From: Bordetella sp.
GTDB taxonomy: Bacteria; Pseudomonadota; Gammaproteobacteria; Burkholderiales; Burkholderiaceae_B
DNA length: 64,000 nt
Direction: 5' to 3'
Assembly: GCA_022818765.1 (NCBI GenBank)
Contig: CP063810.1
Location: 1 to 64,000, forward strand
Shown here: piece after piece, positions 31,607 through 41,611 of the stretch
How the letters are laid out: every line of letters begins with the position of its first letter
How positions within the stretch are numbered: the first letter of the stretch is position 1
Made by a program: the position numbers and the translations under genes
The notes under the pieces: model-generated
Database searches by the model: none
Told to the model about the DNA's origin: nothing
The model's input: only the letters and a program-made list of their open reading frames with translations

Positions 31607-32446
31607 ATGAACAACCGAATTTATCGGCGCCGTAGCATTATTAACCAAATCATGCTGAAGATATCATTATTTGCTCTTTTATTTGGTTTATTTTGGTTAT
31701 TTTGGATAGTATGTATACTACTTATAAAAGGTTCGCCTGCTTTATCTTATACTCTTTTTACAAAAATTACTCCTCCTCCAGGACAATGTGGAGGACTTAT
31801 TAATGCAATAGTAGGTAGCATTCTAATAGTAGGATTTGGTACATTTATAGGAACCCCTATTGGAATTTTAGCAGGAACTTATCTTGCTGAATATGGTCAA
31901 CGCGGTTGGTTAGTTACTATAATTCGATTTTTGAATGATTTATTATTATCTGCGCCTTCCATTATTATTGGTCTTTTTACCTATTCTGTGTATGTTGTTC
32001 AAGTTAAACATTATTCAGGTTGGGCTGGATCAATTGCTTTATCAATGTTGGTCATACCTGTTGTAGTTCGTACGACAGATAATATATTGAGCCTTGTTCC
32101 AAACAATCTAAGAGAAGCTGCATTTGCATTAGGTTGTCCAAAATGGAGAATGATAATTGTTATTTGTTATAGAGCAGCAAAAAAAGGTATTATAACTGGA
32201 ATATTATTATCGTTAGCTCGAATTTCAGGGGAAACAGCACCTTTATTATTTACTGCCTTATCAAATCAATTTATGTCATTCAATATGAATGCACCAATGG
32301 CAAATTTGCCTGTTATTATATATCAATATGCATCTAGTCCTTTTGAAGATTGGAATAATTTAGCTTGGGCTGGAGCTGTTTTAATTACTTTATTAGTACT
32401 AATAATTAATATTACAGTTCGAAATTTATTTTGTAATAAAATATAG
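31607..32446 (+). CDS. pstA: Phosphate ABC transporter permease PstA
   Basis: Second membrane subunit of the phosphate importer. Coupling loop EAAFALGCPKWRMIIVICYR and ISGETAPLLFTAL identify PstA. I chose ATG 31607, which begins MNNRIYRRRSI as in relatives (279 aa); the frame is open from ATG 31541, inside pstC, and that longer version (301 aa) cannot be excluded. Confidence 0.94.
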   Translation: MNNRIYRRRSIINQIMLKISLFALLFGLFWLFWIVCILLIKGSPALSYTLFTKITPPPGQCGGLINAIVGSILIVGFGTFIGTPIGILAGTYLAEYGQRGWLVTIIRFLNDLLLSAPSIIIGLFTYSVYVVQVKHYSGWAGSIALSMLVIPVVVRTTDNILSLVPNNLREAAFALGCPKWRMIIVICYRAAKKGIITGILLSLARISGETAPLLFTALSNQFMSFNMNAPMANLPVIIYQYASSPFEDWNNLAWAGAVLITLLVLIINITVRNLFCNKI

Positions 32447-32494
32447 TTAATTTTTTTTTCAAGTTAATAAACAATTGCTAGGCAAAATACATCA

Positions 32495-33280
32495 GTGAAT
32501 AGACTCGAAAAGAAATCTAATTCTAGAAAATCTAAAATAGAAGTAAGAAATTTAAATTTTTATTATGGTAAATTTCATGCTTTGCGTAATATAACTATGT
32601 CGATTCAAGAAAAAAAAGTTACTGCTTTTATTGGTCCATCAGGTTGTGGTAAATCTACATTATTACGCACTCTTAATAGAATGTTTGAACTGTATCCAGG
32701 ACAGCATGCAGAAGGAGAAGTCTTGCTGGATGGTGAAAATTTATTAGTTACAAAAACAGATATTTCATTAATTAGAGCAAAAGTTGGTATGGTTTTTCAG
32801 AAACCTACTCCATTTCCAATGAGTATATATGACAATATTGCTTTTGGTGTAAGTTTATTTGAAAAGCTTAATAAAAGTGATATGGAAGAACGTGTAGAAT
32901 GGGCTTTAAGCAAAGCAGCTCTCTGGAATGAAGTAAAAGATAAGATTCATCAAAGTGGAAATAGTTTATCCGGTGGACAACAACAGCGTTTATGTATAGC
33001 AAGGGGAGTAGCTATACGTCCCCAAGTTTTGCTTTTAGATGAGCCTTGTTCTGCGTTGGATCCTATCTCAACTGCTAAGATAGAAGAATTAATTGCTGAG
33101 TTAAAGGATGATTATACACTAGTTATAGTAACACATAATATGCAACAAGCAGCACGTTGTTCGGATTTTACCGCATATATGTATTTGGGAGAATTAATTG
33201 AGTTTGGAAAAACAGATGAAATATTTGTCAAACCTAAACAAAAAGAAACAGAAGATTATATAACAGGCCGATTTGGTTAA
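32495..33280 (+). CDS. pstB: Phosphate ABC transporter ATPase PstB
   Basis: Energises phosphate import. 261 aa. Walker [19 protein letters not shown]-loop [18 protein letters not shown], signature [14 protein letters not shown], Walker [14 protein letters not shown] and switch His in [16 protein letters not shown]. Start is GTG 32495; no ATG precedes the conserved [12 protein letters not shown] block. No phoU, phoB or phoR follows; three tRNA genes come next. Confidence 0.97.
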   Translation: MNRLEKKSNSRKSKIEVRNLNFYYGKFHALRNITMSIQEKKVTAFIGPSGCGKSTLLRTLNRMFELYPGQHAEGEVLLDGENLLVTKTDISLIRAKVGMVFQKPTPFPMSIYDNIAFGVSLFEKLNKSDMEERVEWALSKAALWNEVKDKIHQSGNSLSGGQQQRLCIARGVAIRPQVLLLDEPCSALDPISTAKIEELIAELKDDYTLVIVTHNMQQAARCSDFTAYMYLGELIEFGKTDEIFVKPKQKETEDYITGRFG

Positions 33281-33372
33281 TCTTGCTTTTTTTTATAAGA
33301 TAAGTCATGGTACAATTAAAGAATAGAAAATTCGACTAATATCTAATTTAATGTTAAATAATGAGAAATAAT

Positions 33373-33449
33373 CGGGGTGTAGCGCAGCCTGGTAGCGCGT
33401 CTGCTTTGGGAGCAGAGGGTCGCGAGTTCGAATCCCGCCACCCCGACCA
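33373..33449 (+). tRNA. tRNA-Pro (anticodon UGG)
   Basis: Acceptor CGGGGTG pairs with CACCCCG, anticodon arm TCTGC-TTTGGGA-GCAGA gives UGG, discriminator A, CCA encoded. The T stem GCGAG/CCCGC has one A-C mismatch. First of three clustered tRNAs after pstB. Confidence 0.96.
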
Positions 33450-33559
33450 AAATTAAATAGTAATTGAATACTATTCGTTTCAATGAAACAAATTCATTAA
33501 AAATTGCGCAACATAACTTCTATGATAAACGCTTATTTTTAATAAGCTTAAACAGTTTA

Positions 33560-33635
33560 GCGGCAGTAGCTCAGTTGGACAGAGCATGGGCTTCTAAGCC
33601 CAGGGTCGTAGGTTCGAATCCTACCTGTCGTGCCA
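33560..33635 (+). tRNA. tRNA-Arg (anticodon UCU), anticodon arm one base short
   Basis: Acceptor GCGGCAG with CTGTCGT, D arm GCTC/GAGC, T arm GTAGG-TTCGAAT-CCTAC, discriminator G, CCA encoded. The anticodon arm reads TGGGC-TTCTAA-GCCCA, a 6-nt loop where seven are universal. One more C (TGGGCCTTCTAAGCCCA) restores the standard CTTCTAA loop with UCU. This parallels the single-base losses in the protein genes. Confidence 0.9.
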
Positions 33636-33702
33636 TTTTATATATATAAATTTAATGTTTTCTATGAAAGCATGCTATGCTATTATGTCAGACAACTATT
33701 GT

Positions 33703-33779
33703 GGTGGCTATAGCTCAATTGGTAGAGTCCCGGATTGTGATTCCGGTTGTTGCGGGTTCAAATCCCGTTAGCCACCCCA
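33703..33779 (+). tRNA. tRNA-His (anticodon GUG)
   Basis: Acceptor GTGGCTA with TAGCCAC, the extra G-1 characteristic of tRNA-His opposite discriminator C, anticodon arm CCGGA-TTGTGAT-TCCGG giving GUG, T arm GCGGG-TTCAAAT-CCCGT, CCA encoded. Confidence 0.96.
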
Positions 33780-33974
33780 ATTTAATTTGTTTCAGATAAC
33801 GAGAGCATAATTCAAACATTTCAGTTATTTTAATTTTTTTGAAAATTATTAAAATAATAAGTTTCATTATGTAATTTCTGATTAAAATTGATCAATTTTT
33901 GGGTAAGATTAAGGATCTTATATCAATCTTATATATTTGTAAGGATTATCCTTTTCTGTAATGGAGCCCTGTTT

Positions 33975-34871
33975 ATGACATCCTTCTCTGACATTACTTT
34001 TAATGGGAGTATGGTTGCATTAGTTACCCCTATGCTTCCTGGAGGAGACCTTGATTATGAATCTTATCGTGCATTAATTGATTGGCATATTTCTGAAGGA
34101 ACAGAAGCATTAGTTGTCGCAGCAACAACAGGAGAATCTCATACTGTTTCTATAGATGAACATGCAGAACTTATTCGTGTTGCTGTGCAACATTCTAATG
34201 AACGAATTCCAATTATTGCTGGGGTAGGTGCTAATTCAACATCAGAAGCAATTGATTTGACTCGTCATGCTAAAAACATTGGTGCTAAAGCAGGATTGTC
34301 TGTTGTTCCCTATTATAACAAACCTTCTCAAGAAGGTTTGTATCAACATTTTCGTACTATTTCTGAAGCGGTTGAGTTGCCATTGTTAATGTATAATGTT
34401 CCAAAACGTACGGCTATAGAGATGAGTCATGAAACAATATTAAGATTAGCTGAAATTCCAGGAATCATTGGAATTAAGGATGCTAGTGGTGATATTGCAA
34501 AAGGAGTGATGTTAATTCGCGATGCTCCTGATGGCTTTCAAATATTTAGTGGAGATGATGCTACTGCAGCAGCTCTAATGATTTTAGGTGCAAGTGGAAA
34601 TATATCAGTAACTGCTAATATTGTTCCAAGACAAATTCGCGATTTATGTATGGCTTGTATAAATGGTGATGCTATAACTGCACGTGGATTAAATTTAAAA
34701 TTAGCTCCTCTGAATCAAGCTTTGTTTATCGAATCAAACCCAATTCCAGTAAAATGGGCTTTAAATGAAATGGGCCGAACTGCCTTAGGATATCGATTGC
34801 CATTAGTTGGATTGAATCCTGCAAATCGTGAATTTATTAGAAAAGTAATGCATTCTTTGAATCTAATATAA
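33975..34871 (+). CDS. dapA: 4-hydroxy-tetrahydrodipicolinate synthase
   Basis: Condenses pyruvate with aspartate semialdehyde, first committed step to diaminopimelate and lysine. 298 aa from ATG 33975, where the family N-terminus [12 protein letters not shown] lies; an open frame further upstream is unconserved. Key features: TTGESHT, the active-site tyrosine in [14 protein letters not shown], and Schiff-base lysine in [10 protein letters not shown]. Works with lysC in this window to supply peptidoglycan precursor. Confidence 0.96.
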   Translation: MTSFSDITFNGSMVALVTPMLPGGDLDYESYRALIDWHISEGTEALVVAATTGESHTVSIDEHAELIRVAVQHSNERIPIIAGVGANSTSEAIDLTRHAKNIGAKAGLSVVPYYNKPSQEGLYQHFRTISEAVELPLLMYNVPKRTAIEMSHETILRLAEIPGIIGIKDASGDIAKGVMLIRDAPDGFQIFSGDDATAAALMILGASGNISVTANIVPRQIRDLCMACINGDAITARGLNLKLAPLNQALFIESNPIPVKWALNEMGRTALGYRLPLVGLNPANREFIRKVMHSLNLI

Positions 34872-34917
34872 ATTATTATTCCAGTCATAAAGATTAAAAA
34901 ATAAATTAATAATTGTT

Positions 34918-34946
34918 TATATCTATTTCAAATAGATATAATTTTC
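34918..34946. terminator. Bidirectional terminator between dapA and mutS
   Basis: An 11-bp palindrome (34918-34928 with 34930-34940) separates convergent dapA and mutS and overlaps the mutS stop codon. A T-rich tract follows on the plus strand. Likely serves both genes. Confidence 0.5.
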
Positions 34947-37565
34947 TTAAATTCATAAAGTAAAGCAAGGGCCTCGAATGGTGTGGTTTGATCTAAATCA
35001 ATATCTTTAACTTTTTCAAAAAAATCATTCATGAGCTTCAATTTTTCCTTATTATTAAAATATAAGGAAATTTTATCAAAATTTTGATTTAAATTAGATT
35101 TAACTAATGGATCAATCTTCTGAAATTCAAATTCTAATTTTCTAAGTTTAAGTTGTGCATTTTCTATAACGTTCCTTGGAATTCCTGCTCTTTTAGCTAC
35201 TTGAATACCATAACTACGATTAGCAAATCCTTCATGAACTTCATGAAGAAATACAATATCTCCTGAGTCCTGATCTAGAGAAGCTAGGTGAACATTTTTA
35301 CTGATTGATGTTCATTTGCTATTTTCGTCAATTCAAAATAATGTGTTGAAAATAGAGTCAATGCCTGATTTTTATTTAAAAGATGATGAGAAATAGCCCA
35401 AGCTAGAGATAAACCATCATAGGTTGAAGTGCCACGACCTATTTCATCCATTATTACAAGACTATGCTTTGTACTAGCAGCTAAAATAGCAGCTGATTCA
35501 ATCATTTCCATCATAAAGGTTGATTGACCTCCGGCAAGGTCATCTGCTGCACCAATTCTTGTAAATATTCGATCTAATTTCCCGATACAAGCACTATCTG
35601 CTGGAACAAAACTTCCTATTTTAGCTAGCAAGACAATGAGGGCAATTTGACGCATATAAGTTGATTTCCCACCCATATTAGGTCCTGTAATTATTACCAT
35701 CCGTTTAGATTGATTGATATATGAATCATTTGGAGTAAAATATTTCACATGATTTTCTATAACCGGATGTCGACCTGATTTAATAATGATTTCACTTTTT
35801 TCACTAAGTTGAGGGGAACCCAATTATTAAATTTCGCATGCTTTGCTAAAGTTGATAAAACATCTATTTCTGCCAAAGCTTGAGAACAATTTATTAAAGG
35901 ATTAACGTAATCAGCTAATATTTCTAATACTTTTTCATAAAGCCACTTTTCTCTCAATAAAGCTCGATTTTTTGCGGAAAGAATCTGATCTTCTAACATC
36001 TTAAGTTCATCATTAATATAACGTTCCGAATTCTTCAATGTTTGTCGTCGAAAATAATTTTTTGGAGCTTTATTTATTTGGCTTTTTGGTATTTCAATAT
36101 AAAAACCATGGACCCGATTAAACTCAATTCTTAAATTTGATATCCCAGTATTTTTTTTTTCTATGTTTTCAAGTTTAATTAAATAATCTCCTGCATTTTC
36201 TGTTTGACTTCGTAATGCATCAAGTTCCGAATCATAACCCTTTTCTATAACACCGCCATCACGAATGTTAATAGAAGGTTCAAATGCTATTGCTGATTCT
36301 ATAAAATTTAGGAAATAATTTTCCAAATTTAGGTATTCATTGAGTTGCATTAAATGAGATGAATCTTTGCATGACTTTATAAGTATTTCTGACAATTTTG
36401 GCAACGAAGAAATGGAGTTTCTCAAACTAGCTAATTCTCTAGGTCGAACTGAACGCAGAGCTAATCTAGAAGCAATTCGTTCAATATCAGGAAAAACACT
36501 TAAAATTTCATCTAAATTATTTATTTGATCACAAAATTTTGTTTCTTGAAATGTATCTATTAATGCTGAAACAGCTTTTTGTCGCCAAATAATCAAATCA
36601 TTTGAGCATAAAGGATGATTGAGCCATTTTTTTAATAAACGACTACCCATAGGTGTATTACATTTATCTAGTATGGAAAATAATGTTGGCTTTTCATTTC
36701 CATTGATTGTTTTTGTTAATTCCAAATTTCTTCTTGTGTGTGGATCTAATACAAGATAATCATTAGATCTTTCAATTTGAATTTTTTGAATATGAGATAA
36801 AGTATTTGATTGAGCACGATTGGCATATTTTAGTAGGGCACCAGCAGCACATATTGCAATCTGCATATCTTCTTTAATATCAAAACACGACAAAGTATCT
36901 ACTTTGAAATGTTCTAATAATTCATTTTGAGCATTATCAAATTCAAAATGCCAATCTGGTATAGGGGAATAAGTACTATTAAATAATGGGCGTTTCGATA
37001 AATTTTCCGAACAAATAATTTCAGCTGGTGCTATTCTATGCAGTTCTGACTCAAGTTCAGTATTTTTACATTTTATGATTTTAAATTCTCCATTTGCCAT
37101 ATTGAGAAAGGCTAAACCAATATAAAATGCAGAATCTTTTTGTTTTTTTTGCAGCATCCATATAGATGCTAAAATCTTATCAGATTTTGCTGGCAATAGA
37201 AGATCTTCTATCAATGTACCAGGGGTTAGGATACGAACAATTTGACGATCAACTAATCCTTTTGATATTGTCGAATCTTCCATTTGTTCACATATGGCAA
37301 CTGATTCTCCAAGTTCTAGTAAATTTTTTAAATACTGTTCTATATTATTTGCAGGTACTCCAGCCATAGGAATTGGGATTCCATTATCTGTTCCTCGTTT
37401 AGTTAAGGTTAGATTAAGCAATCGTGCTATTTTTTTAGCATCTTCGTAAAACATCTCATAAAAATCACCCATTCGGTAAAAAAGCAATGATGATCCTGCT
37501 TGTTCTTTTAAATGATTATACTGTTGCATCATTGGAGTAAGTCCAGAATGGGATTTAATAGTCAT
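34928..37565 (-). CDS. mutS: DNA mismatch repair ATPase MutS, two frameshifts
   Basis: Recognises mismatches. Reading along the minus strand: mismatch-binding [18 protein letters not shown] near residue 30, clamp/lever domains, then [15 protein letters not shown] (Walker A), [31 protein letters not shown] and the C-terminal [19 protein letters not shown]. Two breaks occur: near 35813-35816 one C added to CCCC restores NNWV(P)PQLSEKSEI; near 35295-35299 one A added to A5 (T5 on plus) restores [19 protein letters not shown] and carries the frame to TGA at 34928-34930. The restored protein is about 880 aa, normal. If either break is real, mismatch repair is lost, which would raise slippage in runs. 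No mutL is in the window. Confidence 0.9.
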
Positions 37566-37849
37566 ATCAAAAATGTAAATTTATTAAATTTTAAGTCAAT
37601 TCAAAAATTGAATTAGTTAATTAATTATAAAAATTTAATTTATAAACCATGAAATTTTTAAAAACATTGATTTAATTAAATTAATAATGTAGCTTGAATG
37701 TTATTATTCATATAGATTGTTAATCTAAAAAAGATTATTGTTTATACAAAAGGATTTTTCTAGAAGCTATTTAGTAAATAAGAATTGTAAAAAAAGCATA
37801 TTAATTTCAAAATTTAAAAAAATTAATATGTACAATGAACATAATGTTT

Positions 37850-37893
37850 TAAAAAATCATTCGATTAGTTATCTAGATAATTAATCGAATGAT
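37850..37893 (-). terminator. Terminator-like hairpin pointing toward mutS
   Basis: A stem of 12 bp plus one G-T pair and further inner pairs (37856-37873 with 37876-37893). On the minus strand it is followed by TTTTTTAAAA, so it would stop a leftward transcript, yet no minus-strand gene lies to its right. Candidate remnant terminator or attenuator ahead of mutS. Confidence 0.5.
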
Positions 37894-37938
37894 GATTATA
37901 TATCTGAAGTTTATGTAGAATTCTTCTTAATATTTTTA

Positions 37939-37980
37939 AGTTAATGGTCAATTACAAAATTTTATAATTGACCATTAACT
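37939..37980. repeat. 16-bp perfect inverted repeat before suhB-like gene
   Basis: Arms 37939-37954 and 37965-37980 with a 10-nt AT loop, ending 42 bp before the suhB-like start. No T tract follows on either strand, so a terminator role is doubtful; it could be an mRNA leader hairpin or protein-binding palindrome. Confidence 0.5.
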
Positions 37981-38022
37981 AGGTAAGTATTGTAGCGTCA
38001 TTTTTTAGTGATATAAAATTTT

Positions 38023-38844
38023 ATGCATCCAATGTTGAATATTGCTGTAAAAGCTGCAAGACGTGCAGGAAAAATTATCAATCAAGCGAGTTTGAATTTG
38101 GAAAGGATGAATTCTAATACCAAATTTAAACAAAATTATTTAGTTGAAATTAATGTAGCAGCTGAGAAAATAATTTTAGAAACATTACAAGCTTCTTACC
38201 CTAATCATGCATTTTGGGGAGAAGAAATTAATTATCAAGGACCTAAAAAAGCAGAATTTCAATGGATTATTGATTCATTGGATAATACTACTAATTTTAT
38301 TTATGGTTTACCTGTTTATGCTATCTCAATAGCTTTAACCAAAAATAGGCAAACATTACAATCAGTTATATATGATCCATCACGTAACGAACTTTTTACT
38401 GCAGGAAAGGGTAATGGAACCTTTTTAAATAATCGGCGTATTCGGGTTTCTGGAAGATCGTACTTTAATGAATCCTTATTAGGTACTAATCATTCTAATA
38501 TAATTAACTACTCATCATTATGTAGTATGCAACAAAATAAGATGAATCCAGAATGCCCTTATATTCGATGTTTAGGTTCTGTGGTTTTAAATTTAGCTTA
38601 TGTTGCTTGCGGGCGTTTAGATGGTTTTTTCTGTCAAGGTTTAAAATCCTGGAATTTAAACGCTGGAAGTCTAATAGTTCAAGAAGCTGGTGGTCTAATA
38701 TCAGATTTTAGTGGAAATCAAACGTGGATGAAATCAGGAAATATATTGGCGGCAACACCTAAAATTTTAAATAATATGATTAGATTAATTGAAAATTCTC
38801 ATCATGTTTCTCAAAAAAATGTTGAAAAATCAACAAAAAATTAA
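38023..38844 (+). CDS. suhB: SuhB-like inositol monophosphatase family protein with altered metal site
   Basis: Family member similar to SuhB, which in E. coli also joins the rRNA antitermination complex. 273 aa. N-terminal HPMLNIAVKAARRAGKIIN and FWGEEINY (residues E67, E68) match. The metal motif WIIDPLDGTTNF reads WIIDSLDNTTNF (D84 and D87 kept, Gly to Asn). The VD Asp near residue 44 is Asn (LVEINVAAEK), and the WD(x)AAG Asp is Asn at 211 (SWNLNAGSLIVQEAGG). The fold is intact but phosphatase activity is doubtful. This is inference from motif comparison. TerC follows 32 bp downstream. Confidence 0.85.
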   Translation: MHPMLNIAVKAARRAGKIINQASLNLERMNSNTKFKQNYLVEINVAAEKIILETLQASYPNHAFWGEEINYQGPKKAEFQWIIDSLDNTTNFIYGLPVYAISIALTKNRQTLQSVIYDPSRNELFTAGKGNGTFLNNRRIRVSGRSYFNESLLGTNHSNIINYSSLCSMQQNKMNPECPYIRCLGSVVLNLAYVACGRLDGFFCQGLKSWNLNAGSLIVQEAGGLISDFSGNQTWMKSGNILAATPKILNNMIRLIENSHHVSQKNVEKSTKN

Positions 38845-38876
38845 ATCTGAAAAATTATTCATCAAAATCTGAAATT

Positions 38877-39698
38877 ATGGGGATTTTATTAGATTTAAAT
38901 AATTTTGTAAGCTTTTTTATTCTATTAATTTTAGAAATTATTTTTGAAATAGATAATCTTGTTTTTATCCTTATTCTTGTAAAGAAGTTAGATCCTTCTT
39001 TGCAAAAGCAAGCATATGTAATTGGATTACTTATATCATTAATTATGAGATTAGGACTGTTATCTATAATTTCTTGGTTACTGAATTTTAAGTATTCTAT
39101 TGTTATAAACAATTGGATTAATTTTTCAAGTCGAGATTTAGTTTTTATGTTTGGTGGTTTTTTTCTTTTAATTAAAACTATTATTGAGTTATATAGTTGT
39201 TTTCAAAAAAGAATATCTCATAAAGACAATGATATTGTTTCTGATATATCTTCAAATTTTGGATTTATCGTAGCACAAATTATTGTGATTGATGCAACTT
39301 TTTCTTTAGATTCTGTTATTACAGCAATTAGCATTGTAGACAATGTGGTTATTATAATGATTTCAACAACTGTTACTATAGTATGTATGCTTTTTGCTCA
39401 TAATAAGCTAAGTAAGCTAGTTAATGAAAATCCAAACTTAACCATTCTTTGCCTTATATTTTTATTTATTATAGGTATAACACTGATTCTTGAAAGTATT
39501 GGGTATAAAATACCCAATATATACTTATTATATATATCTTTTATTTTTCTTATTATTGTTGAACGATTAAATTCGTTAAAAAAATTTAATACTATTAAAA
39601 ATAGTTTAATCCATTCTGTTCTAAAAATTTCTTATTTTCAAAAAATAACATCCTTAAAAAGGAAAAATCAACAATTTTCTAAAAAAATCAACAATTAA
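38877..39698 (+). CDS. TerC family integral membrane protein
   Basis: An inner-membrane protein of the TerC/Alx family, linked in other bacteria to manganese or tellurite homeostasis. 273 aa with about seven hydrophobic segments. The family acidic membrane motif is LEIIFEIDNLVFILIL near residue 20; further blocks are IMRLGLLSIISWLL, FSSRDLVFMFGGFFLLIKT and IDATFSLDSVITAI. The usual cytosolic or CBS extension is absent. Cargo cannot be deduced. Confidence 0.88.
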   Translation: MGILLDLNNFVSFFILLILEIIFEIDNLVFILILVKKLDPSLQKQAYVIGLLISLIMRLGLLSIISWLLNFKYSIVINNWINFSSRDLVFMFGGFFLLIKTIIELYSCFQKRISHKDNDIVSDISSNFGFIVAQIIVIDATFSLDSVITAISIVDNVVIIMISTTVTIVCMLFAHNKLSKLVNENPNLTILCLIFLFIIGITLILESIGYKIPNIYLLYISFIFLIIVERLNSLKKFNTIKNSLIHSVLKISYFQKITSLKRKNQQFSKKINN

Positions 39699-39895
39699 AA
39701 AGTAATGTTTAAGTTATATATAATAATTTCTGCCAATGTCGGATATGTTAATTTTTAAAAAATAACACCGTGATCATTTTACCAAAATTTATCCATTGTT
39801 TTTTATTTTTAAGTATATAAAAAAAGAAAATTTTTCAAATAAAATTGACAGTAACAGAAATTTTTTAAAGTATAAATGAATATTTAACTAATTTT

Positions 39896-40729
39896 ATGAT
39901 TATTTATGATATTGAGCGTTTTACAAAAGTATTTTTCCTAGGAATTATTCAAGGATTCACTGAATTTTTTCCAATTTCCAGTACAGCTCATTTAATATTA
40001 ATTAGTGATTGGATTGGATTTGATTCATCTTCAGAACAGTTTTTCGAAGTAATGATGCAATGTGGTTCTGTTTTAGCTATTATTTGTTTTTTTCGAAAAA
40101 ATTTATTGAATTTAATTAAAGGATTATGTTTATTTATTCCAAATAAAATAAAACTGATGCATAAATTATTGGTTGCATTGTTACCGATAATCATTATTGG
40201 ACCTTTTTCTATAAAAGTAGTTAAGTCTCTTTATTATCCAAAAATAGTTGCAATAGCTATGATATTAGGAGGTGTAATTATTCTATGGGTTGAAAATAGA
40301 ACCTACTATTTAATCTATAATACAGAATATAAATTCTCTGACATTTTAGAAAAAATATCACTCAAACAAGCTATAATAATAGGATTAGTACAATGTCTAG
40401 CAATCATTCCTGGATTTTCTCGTTCAGGAACAACTATTATTGGAGGAATCTTTGTTGGTCTCAATAGGAAAATTGCAACGGAATTTTCATTTCTTTTAGC
40501 AATACCAACCATAATTGGTGCGTCAATTCATGATTTATATCATCATTCTTCCAAGTTGACTATATCAAGTTTTTTAGATATTCTAATTGGTTTTTTTTCT
40601 TCTTTTCTAATTAGCTTAATAATGATCCGCATAGTGTTTAAATTTATAGAGACTCATACATACCGAATTTTTGCATGGTACAGATTAATATTTGGTGGAA
40701 TAATTCTTATTATATATCTAATTAGATAA
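39896..40729 (+). CDS. uppP: Undecaprenyl-diphosphatase UppP (BacA)
   Basis: Recycles undecaprenyl pyrophosphate, the lipid carrier of peptidoglycan synthesis. 277 aa, polytopic membrane protein. Diagnostic motifs: GIIQGFTEFFPISSTAHLIL near residue 17 and PGFSRSGTTIIGGIFVGLNR near residue 175, holding the catalytic Glu, Ser and Arg. Ends 27 bp before the convergent lpxH stop. Confidence 0.96.
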   Translation: MIIYDIERFTKVFFLGIIQGFTEFFPISSTAHLILISDWIGFDSSSEQFFEVMMQCGSVLAIICFFRKNLLNLIKGLCLFIPNKIKLMHKLLVALLPIIIIGPFSIKVVKSLYYPKIVAIAMILGGVIILWVENRTYYLIYNTEYKFSDILEKISLKQAIIIGLVQCLAIIPGFSRSGTTIIGGIFVGLNRKIATEFSFLLAIPTIIGASIHDLYHHSSKLTISSFLDILIGFFSSFLISLIMIRIVFKFIETHTYRIFAWYRLIFGGIILIIYLIR

Positions 40730-40756
40730 TTATTTATAATTTTAAAAAATTTTTAT

Positions 40757-41611
40757 TTATACTGATCTATAGCATGATGAACTGGTAGTACTTAAATCTT
40801 TGTTTTTAAAATTGGATTCATTAATTTTTGAAAGCTTTCCTCTTGAGTTAATCTGTAAGATTTTTATTGAATTGTTCTCAATAAAAATTCCTCCTCCTTT
40901 TTCAATATTCTCATAATCAAATTCCCAATCGGGAAGTACCCAACGTTCACATTTTCTATCATTAATTTTGTAAATATGCTTTCCAGGTCTATGAGTATGT
41001 CCATGTATTAATATATTAGCTTTGCTATTTTCAAAGAAAGATTGGATAGCCTCTAGAGAAACATCCATAATATCATTGCTTTTTTTCTGATTTTCCTGAT
41101 TGCTTTTGTGGCGAAATTCTTTTGCTGCGTTTAAACGTTCTGAAATAGATTGTTCTAAGAATCTTTTTTGCCATTCTGAATCACGTACAATAGATCTAAA
41201 ATATTGGTACGATCTATCTTGTAAACAAAATTCATCTCCGTGGCTCACAGCAACATATCCTAAATCGGTATCTAAAATTGCAAGCTCTGGTAAAAGTTTT
41301 GCATTTAAAATTGATGCAAGTTCATTACCTATTAAAAAATCTCTATTTCCTCTCCCTATCCAAATTGGAATCTTTTTAGCGGTATTTCTAATACCATTTA
41401 TAACAGAATCTATCCATGGATAAGAAAATTTTACAATATCATCGCCTATCCAAAAATCAAAAATATCACCTAGCATTATTAATGAATTTGATTTTTTAAT
41501 TACTAATTGTAGAAATGATCGAAATACATTTAAAGTAAATGGCTTATCATTACTTAAATGAAGATCAGAAATAATACAAATCGGACCAGAAATAGATATA
41601 GTAGTATTCAA
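40757..41611 (-). CDS. lpxH: UDP-2,3-diacylglucosamine diphosphatase LpxH
   Basis: Forms lipid X in lipid A synthesis at the inner membrane. Calcineurin-like metallophosphatase: ISDLHLSND, LGDIFDFWIGDD, IGRGNRDFLIG, VSHGDEFC and HGHTHRPGKH are all present. 284 aa is longer than the usual 240-260 because of a 35-residue lysine/serine-rich tail. Its presence implies the cell still makes lipid A. Confidence 0.93.
   Translation of the reverse strand: MNTTISISGPICIISDLHLSNDKPFTLNVFRSFLQLVIKKSNSLIMLGDIFDFWIGDDIVKFSYPWIDSVINGIRNTAKKIPIWIGRGNRDFLIGNELASILNAKLLPELAILDTDLGYVAVSHGDEFCLQDRSYQYFRSIVRDSEWQKRFLEQSISERLNAAKEFRHKSNQENQKKSNDIMDVSLEAIQSFFENSKANILIHGHTHRPGKHIYKINDRKCERWVLPDWEFDYENIEKGGGIFIENNSIKILQINSRGKLSKINESNFKNKDLSTTSSSCYRSV

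Larger units (their letters stand above)
37566..38022. other. Divergent intergenic region with two strong hairpins
   Basis: About 457 bp between the divergent mutS and suhB-like starts. No coding frame is convincing. It must contain both promoters and holds two long perfect inverted repeats annotated separately. Confidence 0.6.

Noticed and set aside
33464..33649. 61-residue frame across tRNA-Arg(UCU)
   Set aside because: It is a translation of a tRNA gene; the cloverleaf explains the sequence.
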